This document shows, piece after piece, positions 17,518 through 27,120 of a stretch of 64,000 nucleotides of DNA (positions are counted from its first letter, which is position 1; the number at the start of each line of letters is the position of its first letter). The stretch comes from Streptomyces sp. NBRC 110611 (lineage in GTDB: Bacteria; Actinomycetota; Actinomycetes; Streptomycetales; Streptomycetaceae). The stretch spans positions 81,291 through 145,290 of the forward strand of contig NZ_BBUY01000014.1 in assembly GCF_001590865.1 (NCBI RefSeq), given 5' to 3'. The translations under genes were made by a program, and so were the position numbers. The notes beneath the pieces were generated by a model. The model worked only from the letters and a program-made list of their open reading frames with translations, ran no database searches and was not told where the DNA came from.

Positions 17518-17694
17518 GTGGGTGGGCTGTTGTCGGCCGAGCAGCTGCGCAAAGCACTGCGGAAGCGCATCGAGGACGACATCGCCCGGCGCCTGGGTGT
17601 GCCGACCGAGGAGGTGCACAAGCCGCCGTTCGCGGACCCGGCCGCGCGTTTCCGCTGGGCCGGTCGTAGCCTGCCGCCATGTCCAAGAGCCTGA
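17518..17694 (+). CDS. Small charged hypothetical protein
   Basis: A possible 58-residue protein from GTG 17518 (TTG 17530 is an alternative), with coding-like third positions. It reads LRKALRKRIEDDIARRLG, a basic/acidic amphipathic helix, then ends in a Pro-rich tail. It overlaps the carbonic anhydrase start by 16 bp in another frame. No family was recognised; it may also be a gene remnant. Confidence 0.3.
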   Translation: MGGLLSAEQLRKALRKRIEDDIARRLGVPTEEVHKPPFADPAARFRWAGRSLPPCPRA

Positions 17695-18320
17695 CCCCGT
17701 CGCCCGACGATGCCTTCGAGATGTTGATCACCGGCAACCAGCGGTTCGTCACGGGCACACCTGAGCACCCCAATCAGGACGCCGCGCGCCGCGCCGAGAC
17801 TGCGCCGGCCCAGAGTCCCTTCGCCGTGATGTTCGGATGCTCCGACTCCCGGCTGGCCGCCGAGATCATCTTCGACCAGGGGCTGGGGGACCTCTTCGTG
17901 GTCCGCACCGCCGGGCACGTGGTCGGCTCGGAGGTACTGGGCAGCATCGAGTACGGCGTGAGCGTGCTGGACTGCCCGCTGGTCGTGGTGCTCGGCCACG
18001 ACTCGTGCGGAGCCATCGCCGCCGCCAGCGCCGCCGCAGACGGTGGCCGGGCGCCGTCCGGCTTCGTCCGCGACGTCGTCGAGCGGGTCACCCCGAGCGT
18101 GCTGGCGGCCCGCGCCGCCGGCCGCGAGAGCGCCGACGAGATCCTCCACGAGCACATCCGGCACACCGTCGACCTGCTGCTGGAGCGCTCCCGCATCCTA
18201 GCCGAGCGGGTCGCCGCCGGCCGCCTGGCTGTGGCGGGCCTGTCCTACCGCCTGGCCGACGGCAGCGCCCAATTGGTCGCCTCCCACGGCCTGACCCGGA
18301 CCGCCGTCCCCGCCGGATGA
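17679..18320 (+). CDS. Beta-class carbonic anhydrase
   Basis: A 213-residue cytosolic zinc enzyme interconverting CO2 and bicarbonate. Zinc ligands are Cys54, His107 and Cys110, with the Asp56-Arg58 dyad in CSDSR and the GHDSCGA loop. RTAGHVV is also conserved. Its length is typical. Bicarbonate supply for carboxylation or pH control fits the neighbourhood, but the adjacent genes are not functionally linked in an obvious way. Confidence 0.9.
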   Translation: MSKSLTPSPDDAFEMLITGNQRFVTGTPEHPNQDAARRAETAPAQSPFAVMFGCSDSRLAAEIIFDQGLGDLFVVRTAGHVVGSEVLGSIEYGVSVLDCPLVVVLGHDSCGAIAAASAAADGGRAPSGFVRDVVERVTPSVLAARAAGRESADEILHEHIRHTVDLLLERSRILAERVAAGRLAVAGLSYRLADGSAQLVASHGLTRTAVPAG

Positions 18321-18348
18321 CCCGCGGGGACAGGCGAGGGCCGCGGCC

Positions 18349-19347
18349 TCAGTGCTCCTGAAGATCCAGGGTCGCGGCGGGCCGGGGCCCCGCGGCGCGG
18401 CGGAGCCGGTTGGCGATCGCCAGGCCCAGCCCCTCCTCCGCCGGTAGGGACGCGACGATGAGGTCGCACCCTTGCTGGTCGAGTTCGCGCAGGAACCCGT
18501 ACAGGCCGCGCGCGTAGGCGGCCATCGACGAGGGGAGGGCCACCACGGCGTGCGCCTTGACCGGGGCGTCGGCGAACGAGGGCGGAAGGAAGACGCCCAC
18601 CTGGTGTCCCAGCTCCTGTGAGAATTCCGCTTGGGCGACGACCTTCTCGGGCTCGACGAGGATGACCCGCGCCCGAGGCGCGTAGTGCGACGGATGCTGG
18701 CCCGGCACCCGAACACGGCTCGTCGAAGGGACCGCAAGCGGGTACCCGAGCACCGCTTCGAGGTCCTCGCGCGTCACCCCACCGGGCCGAAGAATCGTCG
18801 GGGCATCGCCCGTGGCGTCGACAATGGTCGACTCCACACCGACCTCGCAGCGCCCGCCGTCCAGCACGAAGTCGACCGCTTCGCCGAGTTCCGCACGCAC
18901 GTGGGCGGCCGTTGTAGGGCTGACCGAGCCGAAGCGGTTGGCGGACGGGGCCGTGACACCGCCGCCGAAGGCCGACAGCAGCGCAAGCGCGACGGGGTGG
19001 TCGGGCACCCGCACAGCCACCGTCTCCAAGCCGCCCGTCGCTTCGAGCGGCACCCGGGGCCCGCGCCGCAACACCAGCGTCAGCGGCCCCGGCCAGAAGC
19101 GTTCGGCCAACAGACGCGCCGTCGCCGGCACGTCCTCGACCCAGTCGCCCAGCTGCTCCGCGCCGCCGATGTGAACGATCAGCGGATGGGAGGGCGGACG
19201 CCCCTTGACCTGGAAAATACGCGCCACGGCGGCGGGGTCCTCGGCGTTGGCGCCCAGACCGTAGACGGTCTCGGTCGGGAGAGCCACCAGGCCCCCGGCG
19301 CGCAGCACACCCGTCGCCTTGCCGATGTCACTGGTTCGTGCCGTCAC
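18349..19347 (-). CDS. Sua5/YrdC-type L-threonylcarbamoyladenylate synthase
   Basis: A 332-residue protein. It makes threonylcarbamoyl-AMP from threonine, bicarbonate and ATP for the t6A37 modification of ANN-decoding tRNAs. The YrdC domain spans about 1-190 (LVALPTETVYGLGANA; KGRPPSHPLIVHI; APSANRFGSVSPTTA), then a linker SHYAPRARV and the C-terminal Sua5 domain. GTG 19347 was chosen because similarity begins there. It converges with carbonic anhydrase, whose product bicarbonate is a substrate; that link is suggestive only. Whether this is the main or a second copy is unknown. Confidence 0.85.
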   Translation of the reverse strand: MTARTSDIGKATGVLRAGGLVALPTETVYGLGANAEDPAAVARIFQVKGRPPSHPLIVHIGGAEQLGDWVEDVPATARLLAERFWPGPLTLVLRRGPRVPLEATGGLETVAVRVPDHPVALALLSAFGGGVTAPSANRFGSVSPTTAAHVRAELGEAVDFVLDGGRCEVGVESTIVDATGDAPTILRPGGVTREDLEAVLGYPLAVPSTSRVRVPGQHPSHYAPRARVILVEPEKVVAQAEFSQELGHQVGVFLPPSFADAPVKAHAVVALPSSMAAYARGLYGFLRELDQQGCDLIVASLPAEEGLGLAIANRLRRAAGPRPAATLDLQEH

Positions 19348-19432
19348 CCTCGCAATCCTCTCACTGATCCCGCTCTCAACATCCCACGGTCGCGTCGGCG
19401 TATGACGATGAATCAACGCTGACGGGCTCGCC

Positions 19433-22159
19433 CTACCTCGACGATGCCCGATCTTCGGCTCGTTGGTATCGCACGTGTGCTGCCCCGGCCTGTAGTTCTT
19501 TTCGCCGCCGTGCAACCTCTTCTTTCATCAGGTCGTCGGTGCGGCCGCTGTGCCAGATGGTTCCTTCCCACTTCACGTACCGGGGTTCGCGGTCGCGAAG
19601 GAGGACGGGTTTGAGGTGGCCGTGGAAGAGCAGCGTGCGGCCCTGGTTCCGGCGGCTGCGGCTGAACCACTTCGCGCTTTTCTCTTGGCGGGCAAGCCGG
19701 TTGGCGGCGAGGCCGGGTAGGGTGCCACGGTCCCGGCCAGGGGCGTAGGTCGTCAGCGGCCGGGAGGGCGGGCGCCAGGAGTCGGCGAGGGCCCAGTGGG
19801 CGACGGCGTCGCCGCCGCGGTCGGGCTCGTTGTAGGGGTAGGTGACGCGCTTGCCGACCTCGGCGAAGAACCGGGCCTGCTCGGCGCCTGTGCCGTCAGC
19901 CAGCCGCCGCCAGTAGGGCGAGGCGATCAGCGGGGCAAGGGTGACAGCTTCGGGATAGACCGCGGCGAACAGCTTCGAGGCGCTGTAGGCGATGTAGTCC
20001 TGCTTCTCCGGGTCGAGCGGTATGAGGTGGTGGACGCGGTCGTCCCAGATGTTCCAGACGCCGAACACGTCGGTGAGAGGGCGCCCGTCGCCGTACCAAA
20101 TGTGCGCGCAGATCATCAGGGCGGTCAGCACCGCGTCGTAGGTGGGGGCCCAGCCGTAGCGCCGCAGCAGGAGCAAGTGGCGCCGCTGTGCGTCGACGAT
20201 CTCCGGGAAGGGGGCGAGATCGACGGCGAGGTGGTCGATGTCGGGCGGGCCGATCCAGGCGCCGTGCCGCAGGCAGATGTAGGCGTGGTGGGGCAGGAGC
20301 CGGACAACCTTGCCGCCGGGGTGGCGGGCGTCGCAGAGGTGGCAGCCGGTCTGCGGCTGGTGGCGGAACATCTCCCAGTCCGGCGGCGGGTCGCGCAGTT
20401 CCGGCATCGCCCCGGCCAGGGCGTGGACGCTGCGGCCGGTCAGCGCGGCGAGCCGTTCGGGGACGACGACGCGGCGCCCGGCGCCGGGATAGGCGGGCTG
20501 GGTGACCTGGAACCACAGGCCGTCGATGTCCAGGCCGAGGAGGGTGGCCAGGCGGCTGATGTAGGACGGGGGAATCTCGTGCCGGGCGGGCGGAACGGGG
20601 TCGGGCAGTGTGCGCGGAAGCATCAGGCCGCGCGCCTCCGCCGCCCCGAAGGTGTGCCGCCCGGTCGAGAGCGCGTCGATGAGCTTGTAGAGGGTCCGCT
20701 CGCTCGGCAGCGGAACCGCCCCGTCGGCGTAGGTGGCCTCCACCGTTTTGATCACACGCCGGATCAGCCGCGACCGCGTCCCGGTCGAGAGGTGCGTCTC
20801 GCCGTCCAGCCCCTCACGGACCGCGGCCACCAGCCGGGCATCCGCCCGGCCCGTAGCCTCCCACCGGCGCGTCGCGCGCTGATCGACCAGCCCCCAAAGC
20901 CCCTGCTTCACATAGCGCGACCGCTTGCCCTCCACCGTCCGCAGGCTCACTCCCAGCTCGGCCGCCTTCGCCTGCATCCGCTCGGTCAGCGACCGCGTCG
21001 CCGGGTCGTACTCCTCCCGCGGGGGTGTGCCCGGTTCGGCGCCGGGCAGCAGCCCGGTGTCCACCTCCACCACATGCCGCTGCCACCGCTCCGCCGCCGC
21101 CCGCGTCGGTTCCGGCAGCGTCTCCAGCAGCCCGGACGGCTCCATCTCCGGCAGCGGCTCGGCGCCGGTAACAACGAAGTCCGGCGCCGCCATCAGGTAG
21201 GAGGCCAGCACTACCGATTCCGCCCCGCCGGCCGACCGCAGTCGCACCGCTGTCCCGGCCAGCGCGACCACCTGGTGCTCGTCGCCGTTGAAGGTCACCC
21301 AGTCGCCCGGCCGCAGCACCGAGCCCGCGCCCGCCATCACCGCACCCTCCCCAGCGAGACGAGCGAACCAGCGTGCAGGGGCACCGAGACGTCCACCGAC
21401 AGCTCGTGCGACCAGAGTAGATGGAACAGCACCGTTCAGCACCGCCAGCGACTCACCTCCCGCCGCAGCGCCGTCCATCAGCGGCAGCGGCTCGGCGAAC
21501 ACCGCCAGCAGCTCGGATGCCACCGGCTCCACCCGGTGCCGAGGATGGCGGTAGCCCGCCAGCCACCGAACATTACGCACCACGACCGGGTCCGGGGCGC
21601 CCAACAGCCGAAACCCCCACCCGACCTCGGTGCAAGCCGCCTCCGTTGCTTCGAACTTCGCCCAGTCCCGTGGACGCCGGCGCTCGGCCGGGCGGCAGTC
21701 GATGACCACCGCCGTTCCGTCCTCGTGCCGCGCGAAGTAGTCCGGCGCGTGCGAGAGGGGACGGCCGTTCGCCGCCGACCAGAACAACCAGAACGGCTGC
21801 GAGGCGATGCCCACCACCGCCGGATCGAAGTCCAGCAGCATCACCTGGTCCCGCTCCAACCAGGACTCGTACCCGACGTGCCCGCCCTTCGTCGCGGACC
21901 ACCACCTACCCGGCAAGTTGCGCTGCCGCCGGTACGACGCGAACGCGCGTACCGGAGCGGCGGCCTCGAACCGCACGGCCCACGCGTCCGCCAGCGGGCG
22001 CCGTAACTCCGGGCCGTCCGGGGCGATGTACGCGACTTCGAACCCTGTCGCTGGCGGCCCGGCGGAACCGCCCGGCAAGACCTCTAACGCATGGACCACG
22101 TCCGGCAAACCCCACCCTTCGCCGCAAGGTAGCTCTTCAGCCCGCAAGCTTCCCCGCAA
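19433..22159 (-). mobile_element. Chimeric TnsA / TnsB-N-terminal / TniQ transposition protein
   Basis: One uninterrupted 908-residue frame. Residues 1-260 resemble a TnsA-like endonuclease (GYESWLERDQVMLLDFDP, SHAPDYFARHEDG, VVIDCRP). About 280-510 match the N-terminus of a TnsB/Mu-type transposase (VLRPGDWVTFNGDEHQVVAL, HTH region AAELGVSLRTVEGKR). About 512-900 are TniQ-like, opening with LPRTLPDPVPPARHEIPPSY and containing a zinc site CHLCDARH...YICLRHG. The DDE catalytic domain and the TnsC/TniB ATPase are absent. A large in-frame deletion most simply explains the fusion. The last 12 codons extend beyond the segment shared with the 16.1-kb copy. Confidence 0.75.
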
Positions 22160-22164
22160 AGTGA

Positions 22165-22560
22165 AGCTTCAATCCGCAGCCTTCGACGTCACAGGACAGG
22201 AACGCCTCCACGTGAGCCTGGTCCCCCGCGCGAATCCGGCCCTGGAAGACATCGCTCAACTCCTGCTCCAGCAGGGCTCGTCCCTCACCGGCCGTATGCC
22301 CGTCACCGGCGACGGTGACGACGTGCTCGCGCAGCGGCTCGGGCAGGTGGTTCACCAGGATGTTGCACGCCCAGCCCCGCCCAGCACGATCACCTCGGCG
22401 CCGCCGCGGCGGACCAGCTCCGCCAGCTCACTGGCCATCTCGGCGGCACCACACCGCCACCCCGCCGCAGGACCGCTCCGGTGGTGACACCTTCCGGGCG
22501 TGACGGAGCTGCTCGGCCATCTTCCCCTCTGGAAGTCGACCTTCTTAGTTCTTCCGGCTC
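22165..22560 (-). pseudogene. Remnant of an Rv2629-like (baeRF-family) protein
   Basis: Two frames read the C-terminal half of the Rv2629/baeRF family: MASELAELVRRGGAEVIVLGG, then after a frameshift VNHLPEPLREHVVTVAGDG and ALLEQELSDVFQGRI. VDFQRG near 22540 may belong to it. The N-terminus and final segment are missing, and the transposon frame begins right at its end. In Mycobacterium the family member Rv2629 is a DosR target next to archease and RtcB, which follow here about 2 kb downstream. Confidence 0.55.
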
Positions 22561-23085
22561 GCATCGGGGACGTCACGGGAGGTGTCCAAGTAAGCGCATG
22601 CGTACGGTCCCGGCCGTGCGTACACAGGGTCGAAAGGTCAACTCCACGATCGCTCCTCACGACGGTGGCCCGTTCAGGCCGACCCGGCCCGGCCCCCTTC
22701 TCCTCCGCCTCCCGGCCGCCGCTCGCGGTGGCACCCTCGATCCGCCTCCGTTCTTCCAGTAGCCCTCCCGGCCACCGACTCGGCGCGCTCTGCGCGCAGT
22801 GCAGCGCACCGCGGGGCATCGACGCGCCCGGTCTTGTCCTGCCGGTCCGCGCCGTCGTGGTGGAACCCGCCTGCGGGTGAGATGGTCGAGTGTCCCGTCG
22901 CTGAGCTCACCGACGTCCGTCGTCCGACCCCAGTTCGACATCTGCCCTGCGCGGCGCTGGGCCAAAGCACTCGCGGATGTCTCTCGGCGGAAGCGGCCGG
23001 GGCGCGTCGGCGGTGCGGGCGCTCTCCAAGGGGCGGACAGTGGAGAGAAGATCTGTGCCGCGAGCGTCCGAGGAGGGAGCGGGAC
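22561..23085. other. Intergenic region without a recognisable gene
   Basis: About 520 bp between the Rv2629-like remnant and the CBS-BON gene. No convincing coding frame or full dormancy-type box was found; GGGCC appears alone near 22968. It presumably contains the CBS-BON promoter. Confidence 0.45.
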
Positions 23086-23757
23086 ATGCTGCATCGCGTG
23101 GTCGGAGACCTCATGACCTCGGCCGTCGTGAGCGTGCGCCGGGACACGGGCTTCAAGGACATCGCCCAGCACCTCGCGCAGTACGACATCACCGCGGTAC
23201 CTGTCATCGACGACCAGGGCCGCCCGGTCGGCGTAGTGTCGGAGGCAGACCTGCTGCGCAAACAGCAGGGCCAGGCGGATCCGGGCGGGCATCTGGCCGC
23301 CGCCCACCTGCTCCCCGCGGAACAAGCCAGGGCTCGCGCGTTGACCGCAGAGGGACTGATGACCAGCCCCGCCGTCACCGCACGACCACAGTGGTCGGTC
23401 GTGGAGGCGGCCCGTGCCATGGCCAGCCACCACGTCAAACGACTGCTCGTTGTGGACGACGCCGGCCGACTGGTGGGCATCGTCAGCCGTGGCGACCTGC
23501 TGCGTGTCTTCCTGCAGCGAGACATCACGATCCGCGAAGAGATCACGACGGATGTCCTGACCCGCACCCTCGGCCTGGATCCCGGCGCGGTCACCGTCCA
23601 GGTCACCGATGGACGGGTGACGCTCAGCGGCACCGTGCCCCAAGCAAGCCTCATTACCATCGCGGTACGCCTGTCCGAGAGCGTCGACGGTGTCGTCGAC
23701 GTCACCAATAACCTTCGCCCCGAGACCGACACCACAGTCGGTACGGCACGGCGGTGA
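23086..23757 (+). CDS. CBS-CBS-BON domain protein
   Basis: A 223-residue protein starting at ATG 23086 after AGGAGGGAG. Two CBS motifs (VGDLMTSAVVSVRRDTG, about 5-60; GLMTSPAVTARPQWSVVEAA, about 90-145) form an adenylate-binding Bateman module. A BON domain follows (TVQVTDGRVTLSGTVPQASL, about 165-215), which often binds membranes or phospholipids. A paralogue is at 39.1-40.0 kb. CBS proteins of this kind are dormancy-regulon members. A role as an energy-state sensor is inferred. Confidence 0.85.
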   Translation: MLHRVVGDLMTSAVVSVRRDTGFKDIAQHLAQYDITAVPVIDDQGRPVGVVSEADLLRKQQGQADPGGHLAAAHLLPAEQARARALTAEGLMTSPAVTARPQWSVVEAARAMASHHVKRLLVVDDAGRLVGIVSRGDLLRVFLQRDITIREEITTDVLTRTLGLDPGAVTVQVTDGRVTLSGTVPQASLITIAVRLSESVDGVVDVTNNLRPETDTTVGTARR

Positions 23758-23852
23758 TCCGCTCAGCCGCGATCCAGGTCGCCGACCGCGGCTGGGGACA
23801 TTCACGAAGCGCTCTCGTTGCAGGTGGCGTCGCAAGCACGCAGATGGCCAGG

Positions 23853-24050
23853 CATGCATCACGGGCGAATGCAAGAAGTGCGAGCGTGAAGGGGTACTGC
23901 GACGCACCGGCCGGTCGGTTCGAGTTCCGGTCATTGCTCCCCGCTAACGTCAAAGCCGACGAGGTGAAGGCCAGCCTGACCTATGGCGTACTGACTCTGA
24001 CCGTCCCCAAGGCACAGGCCGCTAAGCCCCAGCCATACGGATCACAACCT
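23853..24050 (+). pseudogene. Hsp20 C-terminal fragment
   Basis: CITGECKKCEREGVLRR in one frame and RFEFRSLLPANVKADEVKAS, then LTLTVPKAQAAKP in another reproduce the end of the alpha-crystallin domain. They closely match the intact Hsp20 at 36.0 kb. The N-terminal two thirds are gone and a frameshift separates the halves. It runs straight into a Usp fragment. Confidence 0.7.
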
Positions 24051-24096
24051 GAGTCCGCGACGGTCAGGCCAGGGGTGAACGCCACGCGGAGCGCAC

Positions 24097-24261
24097 ATGC
24101 TCTCCCCGGCGGGCGCGCTCGTCGAGGCTTTCGCCCGTGCCGATCTCCTCGTCGTGGGCGCGCACCGCCCGGGCCACCCGCCGGGTGCCCGCCCGGGCCG
24201 GATCACCCACGCCGTGTTGCAGCACGCGCAGTCCCCGGTAGCCGTGGTCCCGCGCCGTTGA
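24097..24261 (+). pseudogene. Universal stress protein C-terminal fragment
   Basis: The frame from ATG 24097 reads LVEAFARADLLVVGAHRPGH, then RITHAVLQHAQSPVAVVP and stops. This is the last strand-helix block of a Usp domain, with GxxG changed. The remaining two thirds are missing, so it is a relic left after deletion between stress genes. Confidence 0.65.
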
Positions 24262-24450
24262 CGCCGAATCCCAGCACTCTCCGCCCCAGCCACCCGCCAT
24301 GAACCACCGAAAGCGGCAGGCGGGCACCAAGGTGCTGAATCGTTACGGGGCCGTCGGGCAGGAGCCCCCGCCCCTGACGGCCTGGCGCCTGCCCTGGTGC
24401 CTGAGGGGCGACGATGGAACAGGGGCCGTCGTACGAGGAGGGCGAGCGTG

Positions 24451-24885
24451 ATGCGGCCTGAAGACTCCGCCCGGCTCGGCGGACACCGCAGCGTTCCGCA
24501 CACCGCGGATCTGCGGGTGGAGGCATGGGGCCCGACCCGTGAGGTGTGCCTGGCGCAGGCCGTGCGGGGTGTCTGCGATTGCTTCCTGGACCTGGCGGGC
24601 GCGGTCGGTGTGGGTCGGCGGGATGTCGTGGTCCGGGCGGACACGGACGAGGACCTGCTGGTGGCACTGCTGGAAGAGGTCGTGTACTGGATCGACACCC
24701 AGAACGAGGCCCCGGTCGAGGTGGAGCTGACCGCCGTCCGCGGCGCACTGCGGGCCGGGCTGAGCATGGCGGACGTCGGGGCGCTTCCGGTGACGGGGGC
24801 CGCGCCGAAAGCGGTCACCCTGCATGAGCTGACATTCGCTCGCGGGCCGGACGGCTGGCACTGCTCGGTCACGCTCGACGTGTGA
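24451..24885 (+). CDS. Archease
   Basis: A 144-residue protein; GAGGAGGG lies upstream of both GTG 24448 and ATG 24451. The archease fold is recognised from HRSVPHTADLRVEAWG, ADTDEDLLVALLEEVVYWID and the C-terminal ELTFARGPDGWHCSVTLDV, with the acidic metal-binding residues (Asp in TADL, terminal Asp-Val). Archease speeds guanylylation and turnover of the RNA ligase RtcB, whose gene follows 0.3 kb downstream on the same strand. In Mycobacterium the counterpart pair Rv2630/Rv2631 is DosR-controlled. Confidence 0.9.
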   Translation: MRPEDSARLGGHRSVPHTADLRVEAWGPTREVCLAQAVRGVCDCFLDLAGAVGVGRRDVVVRADTDEDLLVALLEEVVYWIDTQNEAPVEVELTAVRGALRAGLSMADVGALPVTGAAPKAVTLHELTFARGPDGWHCSVTLDV

Positions 24886-25192
24886 CCGTTCCTCTCAGGC
24901 CCCCTGACGTACGTCTTGTCGACCGAGTCGGCCCCCTGGATGTCGGCCGATCCGGTCGGCTTCCGGGCACATTCGCCCGTGCGGCGTGTGCCGGACAGGG
25001 ACACAGTGGAAGAAGAGGCCCCCGTACGCCCACTGCGCACGCTATGGCGTGTGGCGTGGGAAGGGACAGCCAGGATCGAGCCCCCGACCTGCGGGCTCCG
25101 TCCGCCGGGGAGCAACGGATGCGTCGATCACAGCACTCTCACAACAGCGCGAGGTGCCTGTGGGCCAGGAAGATTCACCGAGAGCGACGGAC

Positions 25193-26635
25193 ATGGACAT
25201 GGACATGGACGTCACGGTGACGGAAGAGAGCCCGTTCCGGTTCCGCATCGACCGACAGGGCGCCATGCGCGTGCCCGGTGTCGTCTTCGCCAGCCGTGAG
25301 CTGCTGCCCCAGGCGGTCGGCGACAGGGCACTGGAACAGGTGGTGAACGTGGCGACGCTGCCCGGCATCGTCCGTGCCTCCTTCGCCATGCCCGATGTGC
25401 ACTGGGGGTACGGCTTCCCCATCGGCGGGGTCGCCGCCACGGACGTCGACGCGGGCGGTGTCGTCTCGCCGGGCGGCGTCGGCTTCGACATCTCCTGCGG
25501 TGTCCGGCTGCTGGCCGCCGGCGTGGAGCGGGCCGAGCTGGCTCCTCACCTGAAGGAGCTGATGGACGTCCTCGGGGACACCACCCCACGCGGCGTGGGA
25601 CGCGGCGGACTGTGGAGGTTGTCCGGACGCGCACAGATGGAGAAGCTGCTCACCGGTGGCGCCCGGTACGCGGTCGAATGCGGCCACGGCGTCCCGCGCG
25701 ATCTGGACCGCTGCGAGGACCACGGGGCGCTGGCAGATGCCGACCCGGAGCAGGTCGGGCAGCGTGCCGTGGAGCGCGGGCTGAACCAGGTGGGCAGCCT
25801 CGGCTCGGGCAACCACTTCCTGGAAGTCCAGGCGGTGGACCGGGTGTACGACGAGGGGACCGCGGCCGCCTTCGGCCTGCGGGCCGGCCAGGTCTGCGTG
25901 ATGATCCACTGCGGCTCCCGCGGCCTCGGACACCAGGTGTGCACCGATCACGTCCGGGTCATGGACCACTCGCTGCGCGCCTACGGCATCGACATCCCAG
26001 ACCGGCAGCTCGCCTGCGCACCCGTCGTCTCTCCGCCCGGACGCGACTACCTCGGGGCGATGGCCGCCGCCGCCAACTACGGCCGCGCCAACCGGCAACT
26101 GCTCACCGAGGCCGCACGCCATGCATTCGCCTGCACTGCCGGTGTGGGTGTAGGCGTGGACCTGGTGTACGACGTCTCCCACAACATGGCCAAGATCGAG
26201 AACCACGAGGTGGACGGCGTACCGCACCGACTGTGTGTCCACCGCAAGGGCGCCACCCTCGCCCTCCCGCCCGGACACCCCGGCCTGCCGGAGGACCTCG
26301 CCGAGGCCGGCCAGCCGGTCCTCGTCCCCGGCACCATGGGCACCGCCTCGTACGTCATGGTCGGCACGCCCGGCAACGCCGCGTTCCTCTCCACCTGCCA
26401 TGGCGCGGGACGGGTGTGGAGCCGCCATCACGCACTGCGCCAAGTCCGCGGCGAACAGTTGCGGGACTCGCTGGAGGCCCATGGCATCGCTGTCCGCCCC
26501 TCCTCCTGGCGCGGCCTCGCGGAGGAGGCTCCCGCCGCCTACAAGGACGTCGACGCGGTCGCCGCCGCCACCGAAGGTGCCGGGCTGGCGCGGCTGATCG
26601 CCCGGCTGATCCCGCTCGGCGTCGTCAAAGGATGA
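25193..26635 (+). CDS. rtcB: RtcB-type RNA ligase
   Basis: A 480-residue protein joining RNA 2',3'-cyclic phosphate or 3'-phosphate to 5'-OH ends, using GTP and Mn2+. It keeps [24 protein letters not shown] (Cys Mn ligand), [25 protein letters not shown], and the guanylylated His at about 403 in [10 protein letters not shown]. The first codons are ATG-GAC repeats, so the start could be 25193, 25199 or 25205; an in-frame GTG at 25160 is also possible. It likely repairs stress-cleaved tRNA or rRNA together with archease. Confidence 0.92.
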   Translation: MDMDMDVTVTEESPFRFRIDRQGAMRVPGVVFASRELLPQAVGDRALEQVVNVATLPGIVRASFAMPDVHWGYGFPIGGVAATDVDAGGVVSPGGVGFDISCGVRLLAAGVERAELAPHLKELMDVLGDTTPRGVGRGGLWRLSGRAQMEKLLTGGARYAVECGHGVPRDLDRCEDHGALADADPEQVGQRAVERGLNQVGSLGSGNHFLEVQAVDRVYDEGTAAAFGLRAGQVCVMIHCGSRGLGHQVCTDHVRVMDHSLRAYGIDIPDRQLACAPVVSPPGRDYLGAMAAAANYGRANRQLLTEAARHAFACTAGVGVGVDLVYDVSHNMAKIENHEVDGVPHRLCVHRKGATLALPPGHPGLPEDLAEAGQPVLVPGTMGTASYVMVGTPGNAAFLSTCHGAGRVWSRHHALRQVRGEQLRDSLEAHGIAVRPSSWRGLAEEAPAAYKDVDAVAAATEGAGLARLIARLIPLGVVKG

Positions 26636-26758
26636 CCTGGGGCTCCGTCCACGCCTGTTGTGCCGCTGACACGAGTGCCCGTCTCCCGAGCGGGCTCTCC
26701 GAACGGCTTGCCGGCCCGGTGTCCCACCGGCGTTGTGTCTCTCCCCTGGTCGGGGTAC

Positions 26759-26968
26759 CTACAGTCCCTTGGAGAGCAGGAGTTCGTGGGCGAGTCGTGC
26801 GCCGCGTGCCGCCTCCTCGGGCGGAGTGTCCTGAGACGGGATGTTCTCCAGGCCGTGGGCAAGTGCCCGCACGGCTTCGGCGAGCGTGGCCAGCTGCGCC
26901 TCCAGCCGACTCAGCCGGGCTTCCAGCCCGGGCGCGGCATGGGCTTCAGGGGGGTGGTTCTGCGTCAT
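26759..26968 (-). CDS. Small coiled-coil protein
   Basis: A 69-residue protein starting at ATG 26968 behind AAGGAG, 7 nt upstream. A heptad-like helix (LEARLSRLEAQLATLAEAVR, about 16-40) predicts a coiled coil; the tail is acidic and ends LLLSKGL. No family was recognised. It converges with rtcB and lies just downstream of a ribosome-hibernation factor fragment, so it may once have formed an operon with it. Confidence 0.6.
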   Translation of the reverse strand: MTQNHPPEAHAAPGLEARLSRLEAQLATLAEAVRALAHGLENIPSQDTPPEEAARGARLAHELLLSKGL

Positions 26969-27016
26969 GTCTGGCTCCTTATGGGGGGCGACGAAGGGGT
27001 GACCGTCCGGGGCGGC

Positions 27017-27120
27017 TACTGGGCAGGGGTGATCAGGCCGTAGTGGCCGTCGTAGCGGTGGTACAGGACGTTTCTCCACCGCACACCTCGCTCGCCGAAC
27101 CTGTGGTACGCAGCGCACGG
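27017..27120 (-). pseudogene. C-terminal fragment of a ribosome hibernation-promoting factor
   Basis: The minus strand reads RNVLYHRYDGHYGLITPAQ and then stops. This is typical of the dimerisation tail of long HPF/RaiA proteins of actinobacteria. Only about 30 codons are left. HPF-type proteins accompany dormancy regulons. Confidence 0.5.

Noticed and set aside
19796-22006. Long plus-strand frame across the transposon gene
   Set aside because: It is low-complexity sequence antisense to a frame with clear TnsA and TniQ features.
25193-25210. ATGGAC microsatellite as a phase-variable switch
   Set aside because: The 6-bp unit keeps the frame whatever the copy number, so it cannot switch rtcB off; it only blurs the start.
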